A stretch of DNA of 42,344 nucleotides from an uncultured Lachnospiraceae bacterium (GTDB lineage: Bacteria > Bacillota > Clostridia > Lachnospirales > Lachnospiraceae), in contig CACWJQ010000020.1 in the NCBI GenBank assembly GCA_902761225.1, positions 1 to 42,344 of the forward strand. The letters are read 5' to 3'. This document shows, one piece after another, positions 24,649-32,012 of the stretch. Position 1 is the first letter of the stretch. Each line of letters starts with the position of its first letter. A program made the position numbers and the translations under genes. A model generated the notes under the pieces. It searched no databases and was not told where the DNA came from. It saw only the letters and a program-made list of their open reading frames with translations.

Positions 24649-25788
24649 ATGGTAGAACTTGATCAGATAAAGCAGGAGATCCTGTCATACAGAGAGCCTC
24701 TTGCAGAAGTAAAAGAATCCCTTGATCTTGAGAATAAGTCAAGAAAAATAGAAGAACTTGAGAGGGAAATGGAGGCTCCCGGATTCTGGGATGATCCCGA
24801 GAAGGCGAATGCCAAGATGAAATCCCTCAAGAATATGAAGGATACCAGGGATCTGGTAAAGAGCCTCGAGACCGGTATCGATGATGTGCTTACTCTTGTG
24901 GAGATGGGCAATGAGGAAGAAGATGAATCCCTCATTCCCGAAGCAAGGGAAGAGCTGGACAGTTTTGTTTCCAAGTTTGAAGAGCTCAGACTTTCCACCC
25001 TTCTATCGGCAGAGTATGACGATTCGGATGCTATTGTGGAACTCAATGCCGGAGCCGGCGGAACAGAGAGCTGTGACTGGTGCGGAATGCTTTTCCGTAT
25101 GTATTCCAAGTGGGCTGATAAGAAGGGACTTAAGATCGAAGTCCTGGATCAGCTCGACGGAGATGAGGCCGGCATTAAGTCCGTATCCTTCCAGGTTAGC
25201 GGAGACAATGCGTACGGATATCTCAAGAGCGAGAAGGGTGTTCACAGACTTGTAAGGATCTCTCCCTTCAATGCGCAGGCAAAGCGACAGACTTCATTTG
25301 TCAGCTGCATGGTAATGCCTGTCATACCCCAGAATAATGACATAGTGATAGAGGATAAGGATCTTCGTATCGATACTTATCGAAGCAGCGGTGCCGGCGG
25401 TCAGCATATCAACAAGACCTCCTCCGCAATCCGTATCACTCATATTCCTACCGGAATTGTTGTTACCTGTCAGAATGAGAGAAGCCAGTTCCAGAATAAG
25501 GACAAGGCATTTGAAATGCTCCGTGCAAAACTCTTCGAACTGAAAATGGAGGAGGAAGAGGCTAAGAGCAAGGGTATCGCAGGTGAGATCAAGGATATCG
25601 CCTGGGGTAACCAGATAAGAAGCTATTTCCTTCAGCCTTATACCATGGTCACCGATAAGAGGACCGGATATAAGACATCCGATGCGCTCGGAGTCCTCGA
25701 CGGAAAGCTCGACCAGTTCATAGTAAGCTATCTGAAGTGGAAGAGCACCGGCGGCGCCGAAGTCGGTGGCGATGAAGAGGATATTTGA
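24649..25788 (+). CDS. prfB: Peptide chain release factor 2
   Basis: A 379-residue class I release factor that terminates at UGA and UAA. The recognition tripeptide is SPF (205-207), which marks RF2 (RF1 has PxT), and the peptidyl-hydrolysis motif GGQ is at 250-252 in SSGAGGQHINKTSSAIRI. Most bacterial prfB genes carry an in-frame UGA near codon 26 that requires a +1 frameshift. Here the equivalent position reads CTT-GAT-CTT (LDL, 24721-24729), so the gene is read straight through and lacks that autoregulation. The gene follows secA, with GAGAG before the ATG. The ~100-base gap upstream contains a small GTGTA/TACAC hairpin (24609-24623) of unknown significance. Confidence 0.96.
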   Translation: MVELDQIKQEILSYREPLAEVKESLDLENKSRKIEELEREMEAPGFWDDPEKANAKMKSLKNMKDTRDLVKSLETGIDDVLTLVEMGNEEEDESLIPEAREELDSFVSKFEELRLSTLLSAEYDDSDAIVELNAGAGGTESCDWCGMLFRMYSKWADKKGLKIEVLDQLDGDEAGIKSVSFQVSGDNAYGYLKSEKGVHRLVRISPFNAQAKRQTSFVSCMVMPVIPQNNDIVIEDKDLRIDTYRSSGAGGQHINKTSSAIRITHIPTGIVVTCQNERSQFQNKDKAFEMLRAKLFELKMEEEEAKSKGIAGEIKDIAWGNQIRSYFLQPYTMVTDKRTGYKTSDALGVLDGKLDQFIVSYLKWKSTGGAEVGGDEEDI

Positions 25789-25836
25789 TCTCATGGATTT
25801 GTTTTTTCCTTGCATTCACCTTGGAGGGTGGTACCC

Positions 25837-26943
25837 ATGACCAAAATACAGACTTCCAAGCTCAGACCGGGAATGATCGTTGGCAATGACGTTCTTAATT
25901 ATGATAACAAGACGATCATCGCAAAGGGGACCAAGCTTTCGCAGACCCTTATCACCAGACTTGAGCTGTATGGAATATTGAGCATATACGTGGATGAGAC
26001 GGCTGAGCAGCCGGTTCCGGAAAATACCGGCATGCCTGCGGACAGCATCCCTGATGACGATTATGAACCTTCGCATTTTGAGAAGATCCGTGAGACCGAA
26101 ATGTTCAGGGAGTTTCAGGCCGACTATGAAGAGGGCAGGAAATCTCTTGAGTTCACCGTCAGTGAGATGGTCGACAAGAATGTTGAGATAGATCCGATAC
26201 TTCTTCTTGAAAAACCTCTCGATATGATCGCCAAGGCAGGATCGAGAGTTTCGGTCATCGATATGCTCCATGCAATGAGAGGCTTCGATGATTCCACATT
26301 CGCACATTGCATGAATGTATCGCTCCTTAATTACGTCGTAGCCGGCTGGCTGAGGTGGAACAAGGCAGACCAGGAAATGGCCATGATGTGCGGCATCCTT
26401 TTTGATATAGGTAAGATGAAGGTGCCCAGAGACATACTCAACAAGACCACTCCCCTTACTCCTGATGAGATGAAGGAGGTAAGACGTCACGCCGAGTACG
26501 GATACCAGATACTCAGGGATAAGCACCTTCCCGATCATATAAAGTCAACCGCGATCATGCATCATGAGAGATATGGAGGGGACGGTTATCCTCTTAAGCT
26601 TTCAGGCGACAGACTCGATGTTTTTGCAAGACTTACAGCGGTTACCGATGTGTATGATGCCATGACCAGTGCCAGGGTATACAGAGCTCCTCTTTGTCCC
26701 TTCAGGGCAGTTGAGGTGTTCGAGGATGAGGGACTTGAAAGATACGATCCCGATATCATCATGACATTCCTTAAGAATGTTACCTATACATACATTCAGA
26801 ATTCCTGCAGGCTTTCGGATGGAAGAAAGGGTGTCGTCATAATGCAGAACCCGGGCGTGTATTCCAGGCCGGTGGTCAAATGCGGAAATGATTTTGTTGA
26901 TCTTAACAAACAGAGAGATCTCAGAATTGAAGAGGTATTTTAA
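25837..26943 (+). CDS. HD-GYP domain protein with substituted HD dyad
   Basis: A 368-residue protein. The N-terminal ~55 residues (LRPGMIVGNDVLNYDNKTIIAKG) are the small beta-domain often found before HD-GYP modules, followed by an acidic linker (55-85). The HD-GYP domain runs from H157 (AHCMNVSLLNYVV) through KMKVPRDILNK, RRHAEYGYQIL, AIMHHERYGGDGYP (GYP 250-252) and VTDVYDAMTSARVYR. HD-GYP enzymes hydrolyse cyclic di-GMP, but the defining His-Asp pair is Phe-Asp here (F189-D190 in ILFDIGK), losing one metal ligand. Activity is doubtful; it may act as a binding or scaffold protein. Start 25837 has GGAGG nine bases upstream; an in-frame ATG at 25810 lacks one. A convergent terminator follows. 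Confidence 0.85.
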   Translation: MTKIQTSKLRPGMIVGNDVLNYDNKTIIAKGTKLSQTLITRLELYGILSIYVDETAEQPVPENTGMPADSIPDDDYEPSHFEKIRETEMFREFQADYEEGRKSLEFTVSEMVDKNVEIDPILLLEKPLDMIAKAGSRVSVIDMLHAMRGFDDSTFAHCMNVSLLNYVVAGWLRWNKADQEMAMMCGILFDIGKMKVPRDILNKTTPLTPDEMKEVRRHAEYGYQILRDKHLPDHIKSTAIMHHERYGGDGYPLKLSGDRLDVFARLTAVTDVYDAMTSARVYRAPLCPFRAVEVFEDEGLERYDPDIIMTFLKNVTYTYIQNSCRLSDGRKGVVIMQNPGVYSRPVVKCGNDFVDLNKQRDLRIEEVF

Positions 26944-26947
26944 AAGA

Positions 26948-26970
26948 AGCTCCCCGAGAGGGGAGCTTTT
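26948..26970. terminator. Bidirectional intrinsic terminator
   Basis: The stem AGCTCCCC / GGGGAGCT (8 bp) has a GAGA loop, with A-rich sequence to the left and T4 to the right. It serves the HD-GYP gene and the convergent DUF975 gene, whose stop codon (26970-26972) touches its edge. Confidence 0.85.
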
Positions 26971-27764
26971 CAAATGCGTTCATCTATCGGAATGTAGTGT
27001 CCGGGGTTCATCAGATTCAGGAAGAAGAGTGCCTGGCTTTCCGATACTATCGGATATACCCACAGCATTCCTATTCCCATGGAAAGAACGCCGAGAAGGA
27101 CCATCGGGATGAACCTTAGGTCCAGAGCAAGAAGCCTTGCCCTGTGCCCGTACATTTTCTTTCTGGTCAGGTGAAGTATCCTTGAGGCTGTAAGTTTCGG
27201 AAAATCAAGAAGAAGGAAATATGCCATTCCATATGTCAGGTGCATGTAGAATCCGATGGCTATCGATGGAATGAGGAAAGCACATGCAATGGTGATGTAT
27301 CTGGAATCCGATGTGATCATATACATCTCTGAGAACATATTGAAGGGTATTGACAGGATGATGGTGGGAAACAGGAGAAAAGCCGATATCTTGAACACTT
27401 TGGAGGCCTCGCCCCTGAATCCTGCAAAAATATCCGCGGGCTGTGCATCACGTCCGGTAGAGATGTTCAGATAATAAAGATCTATGCCGAAGGTGAACAT
27501 GCCTGACAGGATGTTGAGAAATGAAATGATCAGTGTCGAGATCAGAGCATAGACCATATCCGCGGCTATGCTTATCCGTACCCCCGAGAAAATGGGGAGC
27601 CTTGAGATCATTGTGGTGAATATGCTGCCTGAATAGGATATGAGATATATCCAGATCATGTATGAAAGGGTCATCATAACGGCACCGCCGTAGCGCCCTG
27701 CCATGGCATTTATCGATTGTTGCTTAAGTTCTTTTGATGAACGGTAATCAGACTTGCCTGTCAA
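26970..27764 (-). CDS. DUF975-family integral membrane protein
   Basis: A 264-residue polytopic protein with about six hydrophobic segments. The N-terminus SSKELKQQSINAMAGRYGGAV, the central FTFGIDLYYLNISTGRDAQPADIFAGF and the C-terminal YPIVSESQALFFLNL match the DUF975 family, whose biochemical role is unknown. The start is TTG at 27764, with AAGGA about eight bases upstream inside the end of the preceding gene; the two reading frames overlap by 17 bases, so translation is likely coupled. It is the last of three leftward genes and ends in a bidirectional terminator. The TTG choice rests on the ribosome binding site and on family similarity beginning just after it. Confidence 0.8.
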   Translation of the reverse strand: MTGKSDYRSSKELKQQSINAMAGRYGGAVMMTLSYMIWIYLISYSGSIFTTMISRLPIFSGVRISIAADMVYALISTLIISFLNILSGMFTFGIDLYYLNISTGRDAQPADIFAGFRGEASKVFKISAFLLFPTIILSIPFNMFSEMYMITSDSRYITIACAFLIPSIAIGFYMHLTYGMAYFLLLDFPKLTASRILHLTRKKMYGHRARLLALDLRFIPMVLLGVLSMGIGMLWVYPIVSESQALFFLNLMNPGHYIPIDERI

Positions 27765-28239
27765 AATTCATTCCTTCTGTAGCCAGTCTGTCAGCACTTT
27801 TTCTGCCGGCCTGGTACGGATTTTTTTCATTGGGATACTTGATCCTGGTAGATGTGGTCCCGCCCGAGATATATGAACGTCCGCATTCGGGACAAATGGC
27901 TGTGTGGATCGAAACAGACGCCTGAAGGACCTTGCCTCCCTTTTCGGAAGCCTTGGAATAAGCATTTGAAACATGCTCCTGCTCGTGGGCACGCACCCTG
28001 CTTCCGGCCTCTGAAGGAGAAATATGCTGTGCGGACTTAAAGGATACGTTCTCGTCGGAACCGTCCTTATACTTTCTCTCTTTGCATGCCTGACATTCCG
28101 CTTTGTTGACGCGGCCGGGATGACCTGTCCGGAGAGCGGATTCCTCCATGGGAGTAACGGAGGGGCCTGCTATCCTTCTGACCTGACTTTCACTGTAACC
28201 CGGTATTCTGTTTGCAACCGCACCGATAGACAGATCCAT
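27748..28239 (-). CDS. HEXXH-containing putative zinc-dependent protein, SprA-like
   Basis: A 163-residue protein without a signal peptide. It contains a pair CQAC (CxxC) followed by RKYKDGSDENVSFK, then VRAHEQEHVSNAY, a HEXXH zincin-type motif, and a second CxxC in AICPECGRSYISGG. The two cysteine pairs could form a zinc ribbon, and the HEXXH could be a peptidase site. This combination resembles the small SprA-related putative metalloproteases found in many bacteria. Activity has not been shown for this type as far as I know. AAGGAGG lies six bases before the ATG. It is the middle gene of the leftward group, overlapping the DUF975 gene. Confidence 0.7.
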   Translation of the reverse strand: MDLSIGAVANRIPGYSESQVRRIAGPSVTPMEESALRTGHPGRVNKAECQACKERKYKDGSDENVSFKSAQHISPSEAGSRVRAHEQEHVSNAYSKASEKGGKVLQASVSIHTAICPECGRSYISGGTTSTRIKYPNEKNPYQAGRKSADRLATEGMNFDRQV

Positions 28240-28275
28240 AGGCGTCCTCCTTTCCGCGTTATATCACAGACTTTT

Positions 28276-28641
28276 CTACTGCTGCAGGAAAATGGGATAT
28301 TCGGGCATCTCCATTCCGTATCTTGCATACATCTGTCTGACCTGCTCTATTACCGAAGGATCGGTCAGCACCATGTATATCGCATATGCGGAAATGAGAC
28401 ATCCTGCAACGATCCCGATGATCGAAAATATCAATCCAAGTATTGCCGGGGCGTTCAGCGGGTTATTGCCTTTTTTGCTCAGTCTGGAAAAAAGGATCCC
28501 GAGAGCGCCTGTGGGTATGGACAAAACTCCTGTGCAGAGCAGAAGGAGTGATAATATTCCCGATACCAGGGAAGCAGTTTCGAATGAATGTCTTCCCCTG
28601 TCAGGGTTATAGCTGTTGTAAGACGAAGTATTCTGATCCAT
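28276..28641 (-). CDS. Small DUF4190-like membrane protein
   Basis: A 121-residue protein with a hydrophilic Asn/Ser/Tyr-rich N-terminus (1-20) and two membrane segments (about 23-50 and 63-92) in the DUF4190 pattern: ASLVSGILSLLL, GALGILFSRLSKKGN, APAILGLIFSIIGIVAG. A short C-terminal tail contains a Tyr/Met-rich stretch (YARYGMEMPEYPIF). Such proteins are widespread in Firmicutes and of unknown function. It is the first of three leftward genes, 36 bases ahead of the HEXXH protein, and is divergent from the ribU transcript. Confidence 0.75.
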   Translation of the reverse strand: MDQNTSSYNSYNPDRGRHSFETASLVSGILSLLLLCTGVLSIPTGALGILFSRLSKKGNNPLNAPAILGLIFSIIGIVAGCLISAYAIYMVLTDPSVIEQVRQMYARYGMEMPEYPIFLQQ

Positions 28642-28691
28642 TTTCTGATTTCTTCTATAGTTATCTAAAATTTATCATTATTCCGAAACTA

Positions 28692-28720
28692 TTGCAATAT
28701 CCGCGGGTCTGTAATACAAT
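28692..28720 (+). promoter_or_regulatory. Promoter for the FMN riboswitch-ribU transcript
   Basis: TTGCAA, a 17-base spacer and TACAAT lie about 45 bases upstream of the riboswitch aptamer. Confidence 0.65.
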
Positions 28721-28764
28721 GCAACATGTGTTTCGGTATAAAGCAGCTGCACCGGAACCATTTA

Positions 28765-28926
28765 TATCTTCAGGGCAGGGTGAGATTCCCTACTGGCGGT
28801 GATTGAGAAGTGTGCATGCAGGCACTTTACTCTGAAGTCCGCGAACCCGTATAAACGGGCCGAATCGGTGAGATCCCGGTACCAACGGTGAAGGGCCAGA
28901 GGTCCTAAAGTCCGGATGAAAGAAGA
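28765..28926 (+). promoter_or_regulatory. FMN riboswitch (RFN element)
   Basis: The conserved RFN blocks are all present in order: the opening CTTCAGGGCAGGGTGA, TTCCCTACTGGCGGT, AGTCCGCGAACC, CGAATCGGTGAGATCCCGGT, ACCAACGGT and the closing AGTCCGGATGAAAGAAG. The variable hairpin lies between GATTGAGAAG and CTGAAGTCC. FMN binding would let the terminator just downstream form and stop transcription before ribU, so that riboflavin uptake is reduced when FMN is plentiful. Confidence 0.97.
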
Positions 28927-28945
28927 AAGAACGGCTTATTAGGCG

Positions 28946-28982
28946 TGCCCTGGACATTTACCCATGTCCGGGGCATTTTTCT
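28946..28982 (+). terminator. Riboswitch expression-platform terminator
   Basis: The stem TGCCCTGGACAT / ATGTCCGGGGCA, with one T-G wobble and a short loop, is followed by TTTTTCTTTC. It lies between the RFN element and ribU, as expected for transcriptional attenuation. Confidence 0.9.
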
Positions 28983-29019
28983 TTCTTCCTAAACAATCAA
29001 TCTTCAGGAGGAAAAGAGT

Positions 29020-29685
29020 ATGAAGAAAAAAGGATTTACCCCAGGTTTTATCGCAGTTATCGCAATGTTCACGGCACTTGCCTATGTCTCTGTGATCATC
29101 GCAAAGCCCATTCCCAATGTCGCAGGTTTCCTGAGCTATGAACCCAAGGATGCCATAATCGTCATTGCGGGACTTCTTATCAGTCCCCTTGCAAGTGCGC
29201 TGATCTCTCTGCTGGTCTCATTCATCGAGATGATCACCATCAGTACAACGGGCCCTTACGGACTTATCATGAATGTTCTCTCCACATGTGCATTTGCTGT
29301 TCCTGCAGCGTGGATCTATCACAAGAACAGGACCAAAAAGGGTGCGGTCATCGGACTTGCAACAGGTGTCATCTGCATGGTCATCTGCATGCTCCTTTGG
29401 AACTACATCATCACTCCCCTTTACATGAAGGTGGACAGATCCGTTGTGGCAGGCATGATGCTCTCGGTTTTCCTTCCCTTTAATCTGATAAAGGGAGGTA
29501 TCAATGCGGGGATAACCCTTCTTCTGTACAAGCCGATAGTATCCGCTCTCCGCTCGGCAAAGCTCGTTGAAGCCTCGCCTGCAGGAAGCGAAAAGGGAAA
29601 GTTCAGCGTAGGTTTCTTTGTTTTTTCGCTGGCTGTTCTTGCAACATTTGTGCTTGCATTCCTGGCACTTGTGGGAGTACTGTAA
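29020..29685 (+). CDS. ribU: Riboflavin ECF transporter substrate-binding subunit RibU
   Basis: A 221-residue S component of an energy-coupling-factor transporter, with six predicted membrane helices. The characteristic segment FLSYEPKDAIIVIAG (37-51) is followed by TTGPYGLIMNVLSTCAF and NLIKGGINAGITLLLYKP, all typical of RibU. It captures riboflavin and works with the shared EcfA/A'/T module encoded elsewhere. AGGAGG lies about 10 bases before the ATG. Control by the FMN riboswitch directly upstream strongly supports riboflavin as substrate. A strong terminator follows, so ribU is a single-gene transcript. Confidence 0.95.
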   Translation: MKKKGFTPGFIAVIAMFTALAYVSVIIAKPIPNVAGFLSYEPKDAIIVIAGLLISPLASALISLLVSFIEMITISTTGPYGLIMNVLSTCAFAVPAAWIYHKNRTKKGAVIGLATGVICMVICMLLWNYIITPLYMKVDRSVVAGMMLSVFLPFNLIKGGINAGITLLLYKPIVSALRSAKLVEASPAGSEKGKFSVGFFVFSLAVLATFVLAFLALVGVL

Positions 29686-29721
29686 AGAGCGCATACAACA
29701 GATGTAAAAATATGGATCCGG

Positions 29722-29767
29722 GCAATGTGCGAAAAGGGGCAGATCCCCCGCCGCACATTGCTTTTTT
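29722..29767 (+). terminator. Intrinsic terminator after ribU
   Basis: A 10-bp perfect stem GCAATGTGCG / CGCACATTGC encloses a GGGG/CCCC inner pair and is followed by T6. Confidence 0.88.
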
Positions 29768-29855
29768 AGTGCTTTTATTATAAAATAAAGTGATATTGTG
29801 TGTGGATTTTGCCCATTTTTAGAAAACGGTATTTTGGGCACGAGAGATAAGTAAA

Positions 29856-30332
29856 ATGGTTGAATGCGATGTTAAGATCGGTGCGGCCGATCTGTATGAT
29901 TACAATCTTAAATATACCTACGGCAAGATCATCAACATTATTGCTGAGATAGTAGGACTTGCCGCAATAGTGTACGGAGTTTACACGGCTAATTATCCCT
30001 TAGCCGTCATCGGTTTTATGGTGGTGGTCTACCTTCCGGTGACACTGTGGATAAGAAGCGCCCAGACGGCTGCGCTTTTGCCCGCCTTCAAGAAGCCGCT
30101 TCATTACCTCCTTGATGAGAACGGACTTACCGTTTCCCAGGGGGATGAGACTCAGACCGTAAGCTGGGACAACTGTCTCAAGGCTGTATCCACCTCGAGG
30201 AGCATACTTCTTTTTACATCAAAGACAAGTGCCACGATCTTTCCGAGGGCACAGCTTGGGGATAAGACAGCGCTGGTGATACAGTGTATTTCCAGCAACA
30301 TGTCTCCTGACAGGGTGAACATCAAATGCTGA
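29856..30332 (+). CDS. YcxB-like membrane protein
   Basis: A 158-residue protein with two central membrane segments (about 26-46 and 48-66) and a C-terminal YcxB-like domain: LLDENGLTVSQGDETQTVSWDN followed by SRSILLFTSKTSATIFPRAQLGD. The family is widespread in Firmicutes and of unknown function. A purine stretch (GAGAGATAAG) precedes the ATG. Its stop overlaps the tsaE start by seven bases (ATGCTGA), so it heads the long housekeeping run that follows, and translation is probably coupled to tsaE. Confidence 0.75.
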   Translation: MVECDVKIGAADLYDYNLKYTYGKIINIIAEIVGLAAIVYGVYTANYPLAVIGFMVVVYLPVTLWIRSAQTAALLPAFKKPLHYLLDENGLTVSQGDETQTVSWDNCLKAVSTSRSILLFTSKTSATIFPRAQLGDKTALVIQCISSNMSPDRVNIKC

Positions 30333-30772
30333 ACGCATCATCAAAAAGAGTATATGAGACCGCTTCGGAGGAAGAGACCTTCGAGATCGGAAGACAGTTC
30401 GGTCTTGCGGCACAGGCGGGAAGTGTTTTTGCACTTGAAGGAGATCTCGGAGCTGGGAAGACAGTGTTTGCAAAGGGATTTGCTGCAGGTCTTGGCATTA
30501 CCGAAGTCATAAGCAGTCCGACCTTTACCATACTTCAGATCTATGACAGCGGAAGGCTTGAACTGTACCACTATGATGCGTACAGGATAGAGGATCCCTC
30601 TGAGATGGAAGAGATCGGTTATACTGATTATTTTTACGGAGAAGGAACCTGTCTTGTGGAGTGGCCCGGCAACATAGCGGAGTATTTTCCGGATCATTAC
30701 ACGAAGATAAGCATTGAGAAGGACCTTGAAAAGGGATTCGACCACAGAAGGATAACGGTCACTGAGATATGA
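30326..30772 (+). CDS. tsaE: tRNA t6A biosynthesis ATPase TsaE
   Basis: A 148-residue P-loop protein. Walker A is GDLGAGKT (39-46), followed by SSPTFTILQIYDSG and the ELYHYDAYRIEDPSEMEEIGY segment, with EWPGNIAEYFP near the C-terminus. TsaE drives turnover of the TsaB-TsaD complex that places threonylcarbamoyl on A37 of ANN-decoding tRNAs. It overlaps both neighbours (seven bases with the ycxB-like gene, four with tsaB). tsaD lies four genes downstream, so most of the pathway is in one run; tsaC is not present here. Confidence 0.95.
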   Translation: MLNASSKRVYETASEEETFEIGRQFGLAAQAGSVFALEGDLGAGKTVFAKGFAAGLGITEVISSPTFTILQIYDSGRLELYHYDAYRIEDPSEMEEIGYTDYFYGEGTCLVEWPGNIAEYFPDHYTKISIEKDLEKGFDHRRITVTEI

Positions 30773-31497
30773 AGATATTAGCGATAGACTCATCGGGACT
30801 TGTAGCAAGCGCAGCTATATGGGAAGGTGCCTCGGCATCCGTCACAGGCACCATACTTGCAACAGCTTCCACCGATTATAAAAAGACACATTCACAGACG
30901 CTCCTGCCGATGATAGACAGGATCTGCAAGGATACGGATTCTGATCCGAAGAGCTTTGATGCGGTGGTGGTGGCTGCCGGCCCCGGATCCTTTACCGGAC
31001 TCAGGATCGGATCTGCAACTGCCAAGGCGATCGCCATGGCTGCGGATATACCCATAGTCGAGATTCCCACTCTTGAGGGACTTGCCTTCAATCTCTGGGG
31101 AGCAGGCAGGGCGGTATGTCCGATGATGGACGCAAGAAGGAACCAGGTATACAGCGGACTCTACGGCTTCGAAGATGATGAACTTATCACCTACAGGGAT
31201 CAGGAGGCACTTGCACTGGAGGATATGCTTTCCTTTATCAACGATCTCGGGAGAGATGTGATATTCCTCGGAGACGGTGCTGATGCATATCATGAGAGGA
31301 TATGTGAGGGAACAAAGGTTAAGTATTCTTTTGCGCCTGCGCATTTGAACAGACAGAATGCGGCGTCGCTGGCTGCCGTGGGAGCCAGGATGTATGGAGC
31401 GGGCAGATACGTAAATGCCGATGATCACAGTCCGGTCTACCTGAGAGTATCCCAGGCTGAGCGGGAAGGCACTAAGAATTTTGATCTGGTAGGCTGA
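30769..31497 (+). CDS. tsaB: tRNA t6A biosynthesis protein TsaB
   Basis: A 242-residue ASKHA-fold protein, the non-catalytic partner of TsaD. It starts MKILAIDSSG and carries the signature VVAAGPGSFTGLRIGSATAK (about 65-84) and MDARRNQVYSGLY (about 117-129). The C-terminal half lacks the ligand set of TsaD, as expected for TsaB. The start overlaps the tsaE stop (ATGA). The rimI gene follows after 13 bases, the common tsaE-tsaB-rimI order of Firmicutes. Confidence 0.95.
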   Translation: MKILAIDSSGLVASAAIWEGASASVTGTILATASTDYKKTHSQTLLPMIDRICKDTDSDPKSFDAVVVAAGPGSFTGLRIGSATAKAIAMAADIPIVEIPTLEGLAFNLWGAGRAVCPMMDARRNQVYSGLYGFEDDELITYRDQEALALEDMLSFINDLGRDVIFLGDGADAYHERICEGTKVKYSFAPAHLNRQNAASLAAVGARMYGAGRYVNADDHSPVYLRVSQAEREGTKNFDLVG

Positions 31498-31510
31498 CGG
31501 AAAGAATGAT

Positions 31511-31981
31511 ATGAGCGAGATAAAGAATCTTGTAATAAGGCATATGGAGGTCAGCGATATCGCTCCTCTTGCAAATATTGAGAAACAGTGTTTTTCCAGG
31601 CCTTGGTCTGCGGGAGACTTCGGGCATCTGATAGATAAGTCCGATGCATATTATCTTGTTGCGGAGATAACGGATGAACGCGGATTCAGAAGGATCGTCG
31701 GAACCGCCGGAATGAGGATCGTGTGCGGCGAGGGCGATATCGACAATGTTGCAGTGCTCCCGGAATTCAGGAATCGCGGCATTGCCGGCGCACTGATAGA
31801 CGGACTGCTGAAGGCCGGAAGAGAAAAGGGCATTGAAGAATACACTCTCGAGGTCAGAGTGTCCAATGCACCCGCCATAAGGGTTTATGAAAGGGCAGGA
31901 TTTGTAAGCGAGGGAATACGCCCCGGTTTCTACGAGGATCCGAAAGAGGATGCCAATATAATGTGGATCCGGAAGCAATAG
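31511..31981 (+). CDS. rimI: Ribosomal protein S18-alanine N-acetyltransferase
   Basis: A 156-residue GNAT acetyltransferase. It shows the RimI N-terminal stretch NIEKQCFSRPWSAGDF, the acetyl-CoA loop VLPEFRNRGIAGALIDGLL (motif A, R/QxxGxG/A type), and the C-terminal LEVRVSNAPAIRVYERAGF with EDAN-like ending. RimI modifies the N-terminus of ribosomal protein S18 in other bacteria. Its position between tsaB and tsaD is the usual one. Here an RNase Z gene and an unknown gene lie between it and tsaD. Confidence 0.93.
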   Translation: MSEIKNLVIRHMEVSDIAPLANIEKQCFSRPWSAGDFGHLIDKSDAYYLVAEITDERGFRRIVGTAGMRIVCGEGDIDNVAVLPEFRNRGIAGALIDGLLKAGREKGIEEYTLEVRVSNAPAIRVYERAGFVSEGIRPGFYEDPKEDANIMWIRKQ

Positions 31982-32012
31982 ATGATAAGAGATTATATAC
32001 CGGAGATTTTGA

